15,332 bases of DNA from Actinomycetales bacterium (GTDB lineage Bacteria; Actinomycetota; Actinomycetes; Actinomycetales; Cellulomonadaceae): contig JAATES010000195.1 of the NCBI GenBank assembly GCA_015655615.1, positions 1-15,332 on the forward strand, read 5' to 3'. Below the pieces are notes generated by a model, which made no database searches, had not been told where the DNA came from, and saw only the letters and a program-made list of their open reading frames with translations. Below, one piece after another: positions 1-7,626 of the stretch; within the stretch, counting starts at the first letter, position 1, and the number at the start of each line of letters is the position of its first letter. A program made the position numbers and the translations under genes.

Positions 1-2138
1 GAGTCGGTGTAGGCGTAGGCCTGCACATAGCCTTGATTGAAGAGCTTGTGGAACGGCTCAAGGCTGGTGACGTGTCCCAGGTCGTAGAGGACCTTGTGCC
101 AGAACCGCGCGTAGAGCAGGTGCAGGACCGCATGCTCCACACCCCCCACATACAGGTCGACCCCGCCGGCCGCCCCCGCGGTCGCATTGTGTTCCGGGCC
201 AATCCAGTACCTCTCCAGGAGCGGGTCGACGGGTGCCGAGTCGTTGCGGGGGTCCAGATAGCGCAGGTAGTACCAGCAGGAGCCCGCCCAGTTGGGCATG
301 GTGTTCGTATCCCGGCGGTAGGCCTGGGGACCGTCGCCGAGGTCGAGGACGACGTTCACCCAGTCCTCGTTGCGTCCCAGCGGCGGTTCCGGGGACGAGT
401 CGGCGTCATCGGGCGCAAACGTCCGCGGTGAATAGTCCGGGACCTCGGGCAGATCGACCGGCAAGGCGGAGTCGGGCAAAGCGATAGGCAGCCCCGACTC
501 GTCATACACGATGGGGAACGGCTCGCCCCAGTACCGCTGGCGGCTGAAGAGCCAGTCCCGCAACCGGTAGGTGATGGTGCGCCGCCCGGCGCCGCGCGAC
601 TCCAGCCACTGGGCGATCTCCGTCTTGGCCTGGCCCACCGTCAGCCCGTCGAGACTGAGGGAGTCGTTGGACGAGTTGATGACCAGGCCGTCACCCGTCC
701 ACGGACCGCCCTCGAAGCCGTCCGAGGGCTGCACGGTGTAGATCACCGGCAGGTCGAAGGTCTGGGCGAAGTCGTAGTCCCGCCCGTCGCCTCCCGGCAC
801 CGCCATGATCGCACCGGTGCCATAGCCCATGAGGACGTAGTCGGCGGTGAACACGGGGATCAGACGGCCGTCGACGGGGTTGATCGCCAGATGGCCCGTG
901 AACACCCCCGTCTTCTTGCCGGCATCGGCCTGGCGTTCTACCGCGGTCTTCGCTCCGGCCATGGCGCGATAGGCCGCCACCGCCGCCGCGGGGGTGTCGT
1001 GCCCGCCGGTCCACACCTCCCTGGTGCCATCGGGCCACTGCGCGGGAACCTCGTCGAGCAGGCGGTGCTCCGGGGCGACCACCATGAATGTCGCACCGAA
1101 GAGCGTGTCGGGACGGGTCGTGAAGACCTCCAGATCGGAACCGCTGCCCGGCACGTCGAAGGTGACCAGCGCGCCTTCGGAGCGGCCGATCCAGTTGCGC
1201 TGCATGGCGCGTACCTTGTCCGGCCAGTCGATCAGGTCGAGGTCGTCGGCCAGCCGATCCGCGTACGCGGTGATGCGCATGTTCCACTGGCGCAGCGAAC
1301 GACTGAACACCGGGAAGTTGCCCCGTTCCGAGCGGCCCTCGGCAGTGACCTCCTCGTTGGCCAGCACCGTGCCCAGCCCGGGGCACCAGTTGACCGGCGC
1401 CTGCGAGGAATAGGCCAGCCGCATGGAGTTGACCACCCGGTCGCGGGCCGCCTGGTCCAGGTCCGCCCACGCCAGTCCCGCGGGGACGTCCGGGACGTCC
1501 GAGGGAACCGACTGCTCGCCTGACTCGAACTTCTCGATCAGCTCGCCGATCGGCCGTGCGCGACCCCGTCCGCCATCGGGCCGGACGGCCTCGGGGTCGT
1601 ACCAGGCGTTGAAGATCTGCAGGAAGATCCACTGCGTCCACCGCACATAGTCGCTGTCGGTGGTCGCAAAGCTCCGGCGCGGGTCATGAGCCAGCCCGAG
1701 CCTGCGTAGCTGCCTGCGCATGTTGACGATGTTCGCCTCGGTGGTCAGCCGCGGGTGCTGGCCGGTCTGCACCGCATACTGTTCCGCGGGCAGTCCGAAG
1801 GCGTCGTAGCCCAGCGCATGCAGGACGTTGTCGCCCTGCATCCGGCGGAACCTGCCCACGACGTCGGTGGCGATGTAGCCGAGCGGATGGCCGACGTGCA
1901 GGCCCGCCCCCGATGGGTACGGGAACATGTCCATGACGAAGAACGGCGTGCGGTCCCCGGCATCGTGGCCATCCCCGTCGCGCAACGGGCCGCCCGCGGG
2001 ATCGGCCGCGTAGAACGTTCCCCGCTGCTCCCACCGGTCCTGCCAGCGCAGCTCGATCTGCTGCGCGAGTGCCGTGGTGTACCGGAAAGCCGGCTCATCG
2101 AGGTGGTCGTTGACTGCGGGCCCGTCCGTGGTGGTCAC
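1..2138 (-). CDS. leuS: Leucyl-tRNA synthetase, N-terminal part (cut by left edge)
   Basis: Charges tRNA-Leu with leucine in the cytosol (class Ia synthetase). About 712 codons are present, read from a GTG at 2138; the frame is open to the left edge, so the KMSKS loop and anticodon-binding domain lie outside the window. The translation carries the class I signature HVGH at about residues 81-84, preceded by FPYPSGAGL. It also has the CP1 editing-domain threonine-rich segment [11 protein letters not shown] near residue 339 and the second editing motif [11 protein letters not shown] near 437-448. The last visible residues, [14 protein letters not shown], match the usual stretch before the catalytic C-terminal part. 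The editing motif normally written HDxRD reads GDGRD here, with glycine at residue 450 in place of histidine and the key aspartate kept. A TAGGAT hexamer ends 7 bases before the GTG, suggesting a leaderless start. Identification is secure; only the exact start is open. Confidence 0.96.
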   Translation of the reverse strand, partial: MTTTDGPAVNDHLDEPAFRYTTALAQQIELRWQDRWEQRGTFYAADPAGGPLRDGDGHDAGDRTPFFVMDMFPYPSGAGLHVGHPLGYIATDVVGRFRRMQGDNVLHALGYDAFGLPAEQYAVQTGQHPRLTTEANIVNMRRQLRRLGLAHDPRRSFATTDSDYVRWTQWIFLQIFNAWYDPEAVRPDGGRGRARPIGELIEKFESGEQSVPSDVPDVPAGLAWADLDQAARDRVVNSMRLAYSSQAPVNWCPGLGTVLANEEVTAEGRSERGNFPVFSRSLRQWNMRITAYADRLADDLDLIDWPDKVRAMQRNWIGRSEGALVTFDVPGSGSDLEVFTTRPDTLFGATFMVVAPEHRLLDEVPAQWPDGTREVWTGGHDTPAAAVAAYRAMAGAKTAVERQADAGKKTGVFTGHLAINPVDGRLIPVFTADYVLMGYGTGAIMAVPGGDGRDYDFAQTFDLPVIYTVQPSDGFEGGPWTGDGLVINSSNDSLSLDGLTVGQAKTEIAQWLESRGAGRRTITYRLRDWLFSRQRYWGEPFPIVYDESGLPIALPDSALPVDLPEVPDYSPRTFAPDDADSSPEPPLGRNEDWVNVVLDLGDGPQAYRRDTNTMPNWAGSCWYYLRYLDPRNDSAPVDPLLERYWIGPEHNATAGAAGGVDLYVGGVEHAVLHLLYARFWHKVLYDLGHVTSLEPFHKLFNQGYVQAYAYTD

Positions 2139-2145
2139 GTCCGCA

Positions 2146-2151
2146 ATCCTA
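2146..2151 (-). promoter_or_regulatory. Candidate -10 element of leuS (leaderless)
   Basis: Reading the minus strand, TAGGAT is followed by TGCGGAC and then the GTG start of leuS. A TANNNT hexamer 7 bases from the start codon puts the transcription start at or within a base of the GTG, as in the leaderless mRNAs common in actinomycetes. No convincing -35 hexamer is visible. Confidence 0.5.
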
Positions 2152-2223
2152 CCGGCGCCGCCCTCGAGGGTGCGTGCGGCCACGAGAGGACCGAGCGACG
2201 TCGCCCGGACAAATCCCCTCCGG

Positions 2224-2910
2224 CTAGCCCTGAATCTGCTGGACGATCGCGTCCCACAGTCCGACGACGACCCACACGATCAGTGCCACATAGACCGCCA
2301 GGATCACAAAGGCTCTGTTGGTCACCAGCACCGTGCGCATCCGCCGCCCGCCGGGCAGCGCACCGCTGTCCACCGCGTAAGAGATCTGCAACACCCACAG
2401 CGGCACCATGACCGCCCAGACGATCATGCAGTAGGGACACAACCGCGCCAGTTCGTGCACCGAGGTGAACACGAGGAAGACGATCATGCCCATCGCGACG
2501 GTGGTGACCGACAGCAGTGCACGCCAGTACCAGCGCGGTGGGCGCCATCCGGTCGCCATGATCACCCCGGTGGCCATCACCACCGGAAAGGCCCCCAGAC
2601 CCAAGAACGGGTTGGGGAATCCCAGAAGCCGGCCCTGCCAGGACCCCATGGCGGGCCCGCAGTCGATGAAGATGCTGACCGAGCAACTCGGAACATAGGT
2701 GGGGTCCGTCAGCACGAGGTACCGCTCGATCGACAGGTCGGCCGCCGCCCAGAGCCCGATGAGTCCCAGGACCACCAGCCAGACGCCGAGCGTGCGTGGG
2801 TTCATCGCCGGACGTGTCCTGCCGTCGCTTGCGAACTCGGCCCGCGTGTCCCGGAGCACGGACTCGGCGGTGTCGGCTGGAACCGCCGTCGTCCGGGTGG
2901 GTCCTGTCAT
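2224..2910 (-). CDS. Vitamin K epoxide reductase (VKOR) family membrane protein
   Basis: 228 residues with about five membrane segments (roughly 42-58, 104-120, 130-150, 160-178 and 199-218). The diagnostic cysteines are present: a pair in the first extracytosolic loop (Cys76 and Cys84, in [11 protein letters not shown]) and the CPYC active-site motif (Cys158 and Cys161). Bacterial VKOR proteins take the place of DsbB: they reoxidise a DsbA-like thiol oxidase and pass electrons to menaquinone, driving disulfide formation in exported proteins. No DsbA-like partner is encoded in the window. The start ATG overlaps the TGA of the upstream transporter gene in an ATGA, so the two are probably translationally coupled. 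The roughly 40-residue N-terminus before the first membrane helix is polar and probably cytosolic. The family call is strong; the redox partner is unknown. Confidence 0.9.
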   Translation of the reverse strand: MTGPTRTTAVPADTAESVLRDTRAEFASDGRTRPAMNPRTLGVWLVVLGLIGLWAAADLSIERYLVLTDPTYVPSCSVSIFIDCGPAMGSWQGRLLGFPNPFLGLGAFPVVMATGVIMATGWRPPRWYWRALLSVTTVAMGMIVFLVFTSVHELARLCPYCMIVWAVMVPLWVLQISYAVDSGALPGGRRMRTVLVTNRAFVILAVYVALIVWVVVGLWDAIVQQIQG

Positions 2911-4169
2911 GGCGTCGCCTCCGAAGAGATCCTCTGTGGACGTTTCTGGTATTCCGGCGGGATCGCCGGTGGTCTCATCCCGCGCTGCACCAGCACGATG
3001 ACTCCGAACCCGACGATGGTCAGCACCACCCCGGTCCAGGCCAACGCGGGGTAGCGCAGATGATCGTCAAGTCCGCTGGCCAGCACCAGCCCGCCCAGGA
3101 AGGCTCCATTGGCGTTGCCGAGATTCAGCGCCGAGTGGCAGAGTGAGGCTCCCAGCGAGGGGGCCTGCGGGCTCAGGTCCATCAGGGTGGTCTGCAGTGC
3201 GATTCCCAGCATCTGCGAGGCGAGGCCCACGGCGAACAACCCGATCATCACCCCGGCCAGGCTGCCCATGGACAGCCCGAAGACCACCAGCGCCGCCGCA
3301 GTGGCGACGAAGCCTATCCGGGTGGTGCGTCTGAGATTGCCGTCGGCCAGTCGCCCGCCAGCCAATGCTCCGATGGTCATGCCGACGCCGAAGACCGCCA
3401 GTGCGTAGGGCACCGCAGCAGGGTCCGCACCCACGTACTTGACGATGATGGGCTTGACGTAGCTGTAGGCAGCGAACATGCCACCGAATCCCACCGCACC
3501 GGCGAGCATTCCCCACCACAGCGGCGGATTGCGCAGTGCCCCGATCTCCGAGCGAGGCGAGGCGCCCGGAGCGGCAGCCACCCGAGGGACGAACAGCAGG
3601 ACTCCCACGACCGTGACGACGCCCAGCAGTCCGACCAGGCGGAATGCCCATTGCCAACCCATGGACTGTCCCACCCAGGCGGACAACGGCACTCCCACGA
3701 CGTTGGCGATCGTCAGGCCGGCCATCATCATCGAGACCGCGTGGCCACGCCGGGCGTACCCCACCACGGCCGTGCCGACGACCGCGCCGACGCCGAAGAA
3801 CACCCCATGGGACAGCCCCGTGAAGAACCGGCCCGCGACCAGCAGCGCGAAGGTCGGCGCGAAGGACGAGGCGAGATTGCCCACTGAGTACAACGCCATC
3901 AACGCGACCAGCAGCGCCTTGCGCGGCATCCGCGCTGCCAGCACCGTCAGTAGCGGTGCACCGACGACGACACCCAGGGCGTAGGCACTGATGGTCTGAC
4001 CCGCGGTGGAGTCAGGAACGCCAAAGGCACCACCGACATCCGTGAGGATGCCCATCGCAGCAAATTCAGTGGTTCCGATGGTGAACCCGCCGATGGCGAG
4101 TGCGACCAGCGCCAGACCAGGCCGGGCGGACAGGGGCGAGCCGTCCTCGGCGACAGAGGACCCCGTCAT
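2907..4169 (-). CDS. Major facilitator superfamily exporter, DHA1 type (AraJ/YdhP-like)
   Basis: 420 residues, almost all hydrophobic, consistent with 12 membrane helices. The N-terminal segment GGFTIGTTEFAAMGIL is typical of the AraJ/YdhP-like branch of drug:proton antiporters (DHA1). Motif-A-like basic loops follow helix 2 (ARMPRKA) and helix 8 (GGRLADGNLRRT), and GRFFTGLSHGVFFGVG matches the helix 4-5 region of the same group. Members export sugars, drugs or other small molecules using the proton gradient; the substrate cannot be read from sequence. The gene sits between mntR and the VKOR gene with 4-base ATGA overlaps on both sides, so it should be cotranscribed with, and probably controlled by, the metal-responsive repressor upstream. 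A role in metal or redox stress export is inference only. Confidence 0.88.
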   Translation of the reverse strand: MTGSSVAEDGSPLSARPGLALVALAIGGFTIGTTEFAAMGILTDVGGAFGVPDSTAGQTISAYALGVVVGAPLLTVLAARMPRKALLVALMALYSVGNLASSFAPTFALLVAGRFFTGLSHGVFFGVGAVVGTAVVGYARRGHAVSMMMAGLTIANVVGVPLSAWVGQSMGWQWAFRLVGLLGVVTVVGVLLFVPRVAAAPGASPRSEIGALRNPPLWWGMLAGAVGFGGMFAAYSYVKPIIVKYVGADPAAVPYALAVFGVGMTIGALAGGRLADGNLRRTTRIGFVATAAALVVFGLSMGSLAGVMIGLFAVGLASQMLGIALQTTLMDLSPQAPSLGASLCHSALNLGNANGAFLGGLVLASGLDDHLRYPALAWTGVVLTIVGFGVIVLVQRGMRPPAIPPEYQKRPQRISSEATP

Positions 4170-4906
4170 GCCAGAAGCAACCAGACGGTCCCGGCCGCCA
4201 CGATCCCCAGGTCAAGATCGCGTGGCGGTTCGCTGTCACCGGCCGGCTGCCAGGTCAGGTGCATGACTCCCGCGTACTCCCGTCGTTGCTCGACCTTGAC
4301 CCGGGCGTCCAATCCGAAGCCAAGGTCGGCGAAGTAACGCAGCACACTGGAGTTCACGTCAGAGATCCGGGCGACGACTCCCTCGCAGCCATCGTCCAGA
4401 TCCGCGAGATTCACCGCGGGCGACCCTGTGACGGTGCCATCGGCGGAAGGGATCGGGTCGCCATGGGGATCACGATGGGGATGCCCGAGATGGGAGTCCA
4501 TGCGCTCGATCATCCGGTCGGACACCGCATGCTCGAGGACGTCGGCCTCCTCATGGACCTCATCCCACGTGTAACCGAGCTGATGCACCAGGTAGGTCTC
4601 GATGATGCGATGACGACGCACCATCCGCACGGCATGGATACGGCCCTCGTCGGTCAGGGTGATCGCGCCATAGCGCGCGTGCTCCAAGAGCCCTTGCGCG
4701 GTCAGCCGCCGGACCGTCTCCGACACGGTGGAGGCCACCACTCCCAGGCGTTCCGCCAGCCACTTGGTGGTCACGGGCTCGTCGGACCATTCCTGCGCAC
4801 CCCAGACCACCTTGAGATAGTCCTCCGCCACCGGGCTGACGACTGCAGCGGTCACCAGAGGTGCCGGATTCGAGGCCGGCCGCGCGAGGGATGCCAGATG
4901 GTCCAC
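4166..4906 (-). CDS. mntR: MntR-type manganese-responsive repressor (DtxR family)
   Basis: 246 residues. An N-terminal winged helix (about 25-90, with TKWLAERLGVVASTVSETVRRL as the DNA-reading part) precedes the metal-binding/dimer domain (about 91-145) and a C-terminal SH3/FeoA-like domain (about 165-246). Metal ligands can be aligned to DtxR: His99, Glu103 and His118 for one site; Asp122, Glu125 and His126 for the other. The DtxR cysteine and N-terminal methionine ligands are replaced by Asp122 and Asp29 (in AEDYL), the pattern of Mn-selective MntR rather than iron-selective DtxR/IdeR. The segment VLEHAVSDRM and the DPHGDPIP motif fit actinobacterial MntR. It starts at a GTG with TAGGGT six bases upstream. 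Its TGA overlaps the exporter ATG, making it first gene of a three-gene operon. Divergent mqo lies 85 bp away. Confidence 0.88.
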   Translation of the reverse strand: MDHLASLARPASNPAPLVTAAVVSPVAEDYLKVVWGAQEWSDEPVTTKWLAERLGVVASTVSETVRRLTAQGLLEHARYGAITLTDEGRIHAVRMVRRHRIIETYLVHQLGYTWDEVHEEADVLEHAVSDRMIERMDSHLGHPHRDPHGDPIPSADGTVTGSPAVNLADLDDGCEGVVARISDVNSSVLRYFADLGFGLDARVKVEQRREYAGVMHLTWQPAGDSEPPRDLDLGIVAAGTVWLLLA

Positions 4907-4912
4907 GGAACC

Positions 4913-4918
4913 ACCCTA
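4913..4918 (-). promoter_or_regulatory. Candidate -10 element of the mntR operon (leaderless)
   Basis: On the minus strand TAGGGT is followed by GGTTCC and then the GTG of mntR, a 6-base gap. This fits a leaderless promoter. The same bases could also serve as a weak Shine-Dalgarno (AGGGTGG), so the call is moderate. Confidence 0.45.
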
Positions 4919-4933
4919 CTCGTCGGTGATGTC

Positions 4934-4949
4934 CGGTTCGTGAACACCG
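4934..4949. promoter_or_regulatory. Imperfect palindrome in the mntR/mqo divergent region
   Basis: The 16 bases cggttcgtgaacaccg contain GTTC-GT-GAAC at 4936-4945, flanked by CGG and CCG with a 2-base asymmetry. It lies between the two candidate -10 hexamers, where an operator could act on both promoters. No match to a known MntR box is claimed. Confidence 0.25.
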
Positions 4950-4978
4950 TCGGCGCGCTGGCGGGGTGCCCGAAGGGC

Positions 4979-4984
4979 TACGAT
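4979..4984 (+). promoter_or_regulatory. Candidate -10 element of mqo (leaderless)
   Basis: TACGAT, then seven bases (gtccgct), then ATG at 4992. A TANNNT hexamer at this distance would start transcription at the A of the ATG. It overlaps the competing upstream ATG at 4983, which would have to lie inside the -10. No clear -35 is seen. Confidence 0.45.
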
Positions 4985-4991
4985 GTCCGCT

Positions 4992-6500
4992 ATGCCCCGG
5001 ACCACCGTGACCGCGCTGAGCGGGCCGACCGCCAGTCGCTCGGGCACGACGCGAGCCGTGAGCGCGATGTTCCCGGATCCCGCAGGGCGGATCGACGGGC
5101 GGCACTACGATGCCGTCCTCATCGGCGGTGGCATGATGAGCGCCACGTTGGCGGCGCTGCTGAGCCTGCTGGAACCCGGCTGGCGGATCGCCGTGCTGGA
5201 ACGGCTTGACGATGTGGCACTGGAGAGTTCCAATCCCTGGAACAACGCCGGCACCGGCCATTCGGCCTTGTGCGAGCTGAACTACACCCCGCAGGCGGCA
5301 GACGGCTCCATCGACATCTCCAAAGCCATCGCGATCAATGAGCAGTTCCAGGTCTCCCGCCAGCTGTGGGCCAGCCTGGTCCGTACGGGCCATCTCACCG
5401 AGCCTGAGTCCTTCCTTGCCGTGACCGCCCACATGACGCTCGTGCGGGGCGCGGACGACGTCGACTTCCTCCGGCGGCGCCATCAAGCACTGGTGACGCA
5501 CCCGCTGTTCCGGACCATGGAGTTCACTGACGACCCCCGGGTCATCGCCCAATGGGCGCCCCTCCTGATGGCCGACCGCTCTGAGACGGGACCGATGGCT
5601 GCCACCCGGGTGGCCGAGGGCACAGATGTGAACTTCGGGGTCCTCACGCGGCGCCTGATCGACCTCGCGGTCGCTCGAGGCGCGGGCCTGCACCTGCAGA
5701 GCGAAGTGACCCGGATCCGTCGCACTGCGGAAGGCTGGCGGCTGCGAGTGCACGACCGCGCGTGGAACGCCGAGCGCCGGAACCAGGAGATCACGGCGAA
5801 GTTCGTCTTCGTCGGAGCCGGGGGGTATGCCCTGCCGCTGCTGCAGAAGTCCGGCATCCCGGAGATCCGCGGGTATGGCGGCTTTCCCATCAGCGGCCAG
5901 TTCCTGCGTACGGACAATCCCGAGCTGGTACGGCAGCACCAGGCCAAGGTTTATGGCAAAGCGGCAGTCGGATCGCCCCCGATGTCCGTGCCGCATCTCG
6001 ACACTCGGGTGGTTGACGGGCAGTCGTCCTTGCTGTTCGGTCCCTACGCCGGATTCAGCCCGCGGTTCCTGAAGACCGGGTCATTGACCGATCTGGTCGC
6101 CTCGCTGCGGCCGGGGAACCTCGCCTCCATGCTGGGCGCCGGCTGGCACAATCTCGACCTCACGAAGTACCTGGCCGGGCAAGTCGTCGCCCGCCCGGAG
6201 ACGAAGTTCCGTGCTCTGCAGGCCTTCATGCCCAGTGCCCGGCCAGCCGACTGGCGTGTGATCACGGCGGGGCAACGCGTCCAGGTCATCAAGCGCGACA
6301 CCAAGGAGGGCGGCAGGCTTGAGTTCGGCACCGAGCTGGTCTGTGCCGCCGACGGCTCCATCGCTGGGCTGCTCGGCGCCTCCCCCGGCGCCTCTACTGC
6401 AGCCTCGGCGATGCTCGGGCTCCTGAGACGTTGCTTTCCCGAGCGCTATGCCCAGTGGCGCCCCGACCTCGAAGGCCTGGTCCCGCTGCTCGCAGATTGA
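4992..6500 (+). CDS. mqo: Malate:quinone oxidoreductase
   Basis: Oxidises malate to oxaloacetate and passes the electrons to the quinone pool; a peripheral FAD-containing membrane enzyme of the TCA cycle. 502 residues from this start, matching the roughly 500-residue actinobacterial form. The FAD-binding Rossmann motif YDAVLIGGGMMSATL lies at about 39-53. The family-specific block ESSNPWNNAGTGHSALCELN follows at about 78-97, and the C-terminal FAD contact region is SIAGLLGASPGASTAASAML. I prefer ATG 4992 because TACGAT ends 7 bases before it; ATG 4983, with GAAGGG just upstream, would add three residues, and ATG 5067 would remove about 25 more. The gene is divergent from mntR and convergent with rnhA. 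Its last five codons are duplicated just after the stop (see repeat at 6486-6515). Confidence 0.95.
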   Translation: MPRTTVTALSGPTASRSGTTRAVSAMFPDPAGRIDGRHYDAVLIGGGMMSATLAALLSLLEPGWRIAVLERLDDVALESSNPWNNAGTGHSALCELNYTPQAADGSIDISKAIAINEQFQVSRQLWASLVRTGHLTEPESFLAVTAHMTLVRGADDVDFLRRRHQALVTHPLFRTMEFTDDPRVIAQWAPLLMADRSETGPMAATRVAEGTDVNFGVLTRRLIDLAVARGAGLHLQSEVTRIRRTAEGWRLRVHDRAWNAERRNQEITAKFVFVGAGGYALPLLQKSGIPEIRGYGGFPISGQFLRTDNPELVRQHQAKVYGKAAVGSPPMSVPHLDTRVVDGQSSLLFGPYAGFSPRFLKTGSLTDLVASLRPGNLASMLGAGWHNLDLTKYLAGQVVARPETKFRALQAFMPSARPADWRVITAGQRVQVIKRDTKEGGRLEFGTELVCAADGSIAGLLGASPGASTAASAMLGLLRRCFPERYAQWRPDLEGLVPLLAD

Positions 6501-6515
6501 CTGCTCGCAGAATGA
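6486..6515 (+). repeat. 15-bp tandem duplication across the mqo stop codon
   Basis: ctgctcgcagattga (6486-6500) is followed at once by ctgctcgcagaatga (6501-6515), identical at 14 of 15 positions. In the mqo frame the units read L-L-A-D-stop and L-L-A-E-stop, so the last four codons and the stop have been copied downstream. Confidence 0.9.
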
Positions 6516-6555
6516 CGCGACATCGCTGCACGACCTCTGCCAGGAGGGCTCCGCG

Positions 6556-7017
6556 TCAGGCGAGTGGCACTCCTCGATTGGCCAGAGCGTCGGCGTGCTC
6601 GTTGCCAGGATCGCCCGCGTGTCCCTTCACCCACTCCCAGGTGACCGCGTGGCGCGCGACCTCGTCGGCCAGTGCCCGCCACAGCTCTGCGTTCTTGACC
6701 GGCTTCTTGTCCTTGGTCCGCCAGCCGTTGGCCTGCCATCCGCGGATCCAGGTGGTGATGCCGTTCATCACGTAGGTGGAGTCGACGTGGAGGACGACCC
6801 GGCACGGGCGCGACAGCGCGCGGAGCCCCTCGATGACCGCAGTCAGCTCCATCCGGTTGTTCGTGGTCTCAGGATCTCCCCCGAAGATCTCCTTCTCGCG
6901 CTCTCCCCAGACCAGGTAGGCTCCCCAGCCGCCGCGACCGGGATTCCCCTTGCAGGCGCCGTCCGTCCAGATGTGTACCGTGGTCGCCTCATCGCCGGTG
7001 CCCGGGTTCTCGCTCAT
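6556..7017 (-). CDS. rnhA: Ribonuclease HI
   Basis: Cleaves the RNA strand of RNA:DNA hybrids (R-loops, primers) in the cytosol. 153 residues, close to the 155 of the E. coli enzyme. All four acidic catalytic positions are visible: Asp19 ([10 protein letters not shown]), Glu57 (NNRMELTA), Asp79 (HVDSTYV) and Asp143 (NEHADALAN). The active-site loop histidine is at 133 (VKGHAG). The ATG at 7017 is chosen over a TTG at 7026, which would add three residues. TAGGGT ends 8 bases before the ATG, and a weak AGGG could act as ribosome binding site. The gene converges with mqo and diverges from dps; the 83 bases between rnhA and dps must hold both promoters. Confidence 0.95.
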   Translation of the reverse strand: MSENPGTGDEATTVHIWTDGACKGNPGRGGWGAYLVWGEREKEIFGGDPETTNNRMELTAVIEGLRALSRPCRVVLHVDSTYVMNGITTWIRGWQANGWRTKDKKPVKNAELWRALADEVARHAVTWEWVKGHAGDPGNEHADALANRGVPLA

Positions 7018-7025
7018 GAGGGTCA

Positions 7026-7031
7026 ACCCTA
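7026..7031 (-). promoter_or_regulatory. Candidate -10 element of rnhA
   Basis: Minus-strand TAGGGT ends 8 bases before the ATG at 7017, which would give a leader of only one or two bases. It lies inside a small inverted repeat, AGGGT-CA-ACCCT on the plus strand (7019-7030), that could be an operator. Confidence 0.4.
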
Positions 7032-7069
7032 ATGCCCGGTGTCGGGAAGCAAAACGCGCCGCGTGGCGC

Positions 7070-7075
7070 TAGCCT
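7070..7075 (+). promoter_or_regulatory. Candidate -10 element of dps
   Basis: TAGCCT at 7070-7075 would start transcription near 7082, leaving about 19 bases of leader containing the AGGAGG at 7091-7096. No clear -35 is visible; the hexamer is the best TANNNT in the rnhA-dps gap. Confidence 0.3.
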
Positions 7076-7100
7076 GGAGTGGAACCTTCTAGGAGGAAAA

Positions 7101-7544
7101 ATGCCCACTACATCCGACACTGTATCCACGGTGCTGCAGTCCACCCTGGTCGACCTCATCGACTTGTCGCTCGTCGGCAAGCAGGCCCACTGGAACGTCC
7201 ATGGACCGAACTTCCGGTCCGTTCACCTTGAGCTGGACGACCTGGTTGCCGACGTCCGGCTCGCCTACGACACGGTGGCCGAACGCCTCGCTCAGCTCGG
7301 CATCGCTCCGGACGGACGTGCACAGACCATCGCCGACACCTCGCAGGTCAGCGACATCGGGCCCGGCCAGTTGGGTGCGGACAAGGTGGTGCGGCTGCTC
7401 GCAGAACGTGTCGACGCCGTGTCGCAGCGCATCAAGGACTCGCTGACCTCGGTGGAGGATGACCTGCCCACGCAGGATCACCTGATCGCCATCGCCCAGA
7501 CGTTGGACAAGCGCGCATGGTTCCTGCGGTCACAGCAGAAGTGA
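7101..7544 (+). CDS. dps: Dps family ferritin-like iron storage/DNA protection protein
   Basis: 147 residues. Dps dodecamers oxidise Fe(II) with hydrogen peroxide and store the iron, protecting DNA from Fenton chemistry. The ferroxidase ligands are at the expected spacing: His30 in KQAHWNVHG, His42 and Asp46 in SVHLELDD, and Asp57 and Glu61 in YDTVAERL. The start ATG follows a strong AGGAGG with a 4-base gap; an in-frame upstream extension to 7032 would ignore that signal and is rejected. Both tails are very short, and the N-terminus (MPTTSDTVST) has no lysine or arginine, so tail-mediated DNA binding as in E. coli Dps is not evident and the main role may be iron detoxification. A strong hairpin follows 30 bases after the stop. 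Confidence 0.94.
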   Translation: MPTTSDTVSTVLQSTLVDLIDLSLVGKQAHWNVHGPNFRSVHLELDDLVADVRLAYDTVAERLAQLGIAPDGRAQTIADTSQVSDIGPGQLGADKVVRLLAERVDAVSQRIKDSLTSVEDDLPTQDHLIAIAQTLDKRAWFLRSQQK

Positions 7545-7573
7545 GTCCTGCACGGGTGAGCTGAGTGCTGTCT

Positions 7574-7608
7574 TGAGGGCCTGAACCTCGCAGGGGTTCA
7601 GGCCCTCA
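7574..7608. terminator. Strong symmetrical hairpin between convergent genes
   Basis: GAGGGCCTGAACC (7575-7587) pairs perfectly with GGTTCAGGCCCTC (7595-7607) around a 7-base loop; T7574/A7608 adds one more pair. There is no T-run on either side. It lies between dps (+) and the oxidoreductase gene (-), so it probably terminates both transcripts. Confidence 0.75.
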
Positions 7609-7626
7609 GACCGTTGCCGAATCGAT

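Noticed and set aside
1481..1506. Tandem 9-bp repeat (gggacgtcc type) inside leuS
   Set aside because: It encodes a short SDVPDVP stretch in a variable part of the protein; ordinary coding variation.
691..1641. 316-codon minus-strand open frame within leuS
   Set aside because: Overlaps leuS on the same strand in a different frame; the leuS frame has clear synthetase motifs throughout.
2074..3054. 326-codon plus-strand open frame opposite the VKOR gene
   Set aside because: His/Arg/Pro-rich shadow spanning several minus-strand genes.
4560..5996. 478-codon open frame on the minus strand opposite mqo and mntR
   Set aside because: It lies antisense to two well-supported genes, is rich in Arg/His/Gly/Pro with no recognisable domain, and is the usual product of strong third-position GC bias.
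7032..7100. N-terminal extension of dps
   Set aside because: The extension runs through the ribosome binding site AGGAGG at 7091-7096; the ATG at 7101 has ideal spacing and matches the family start.
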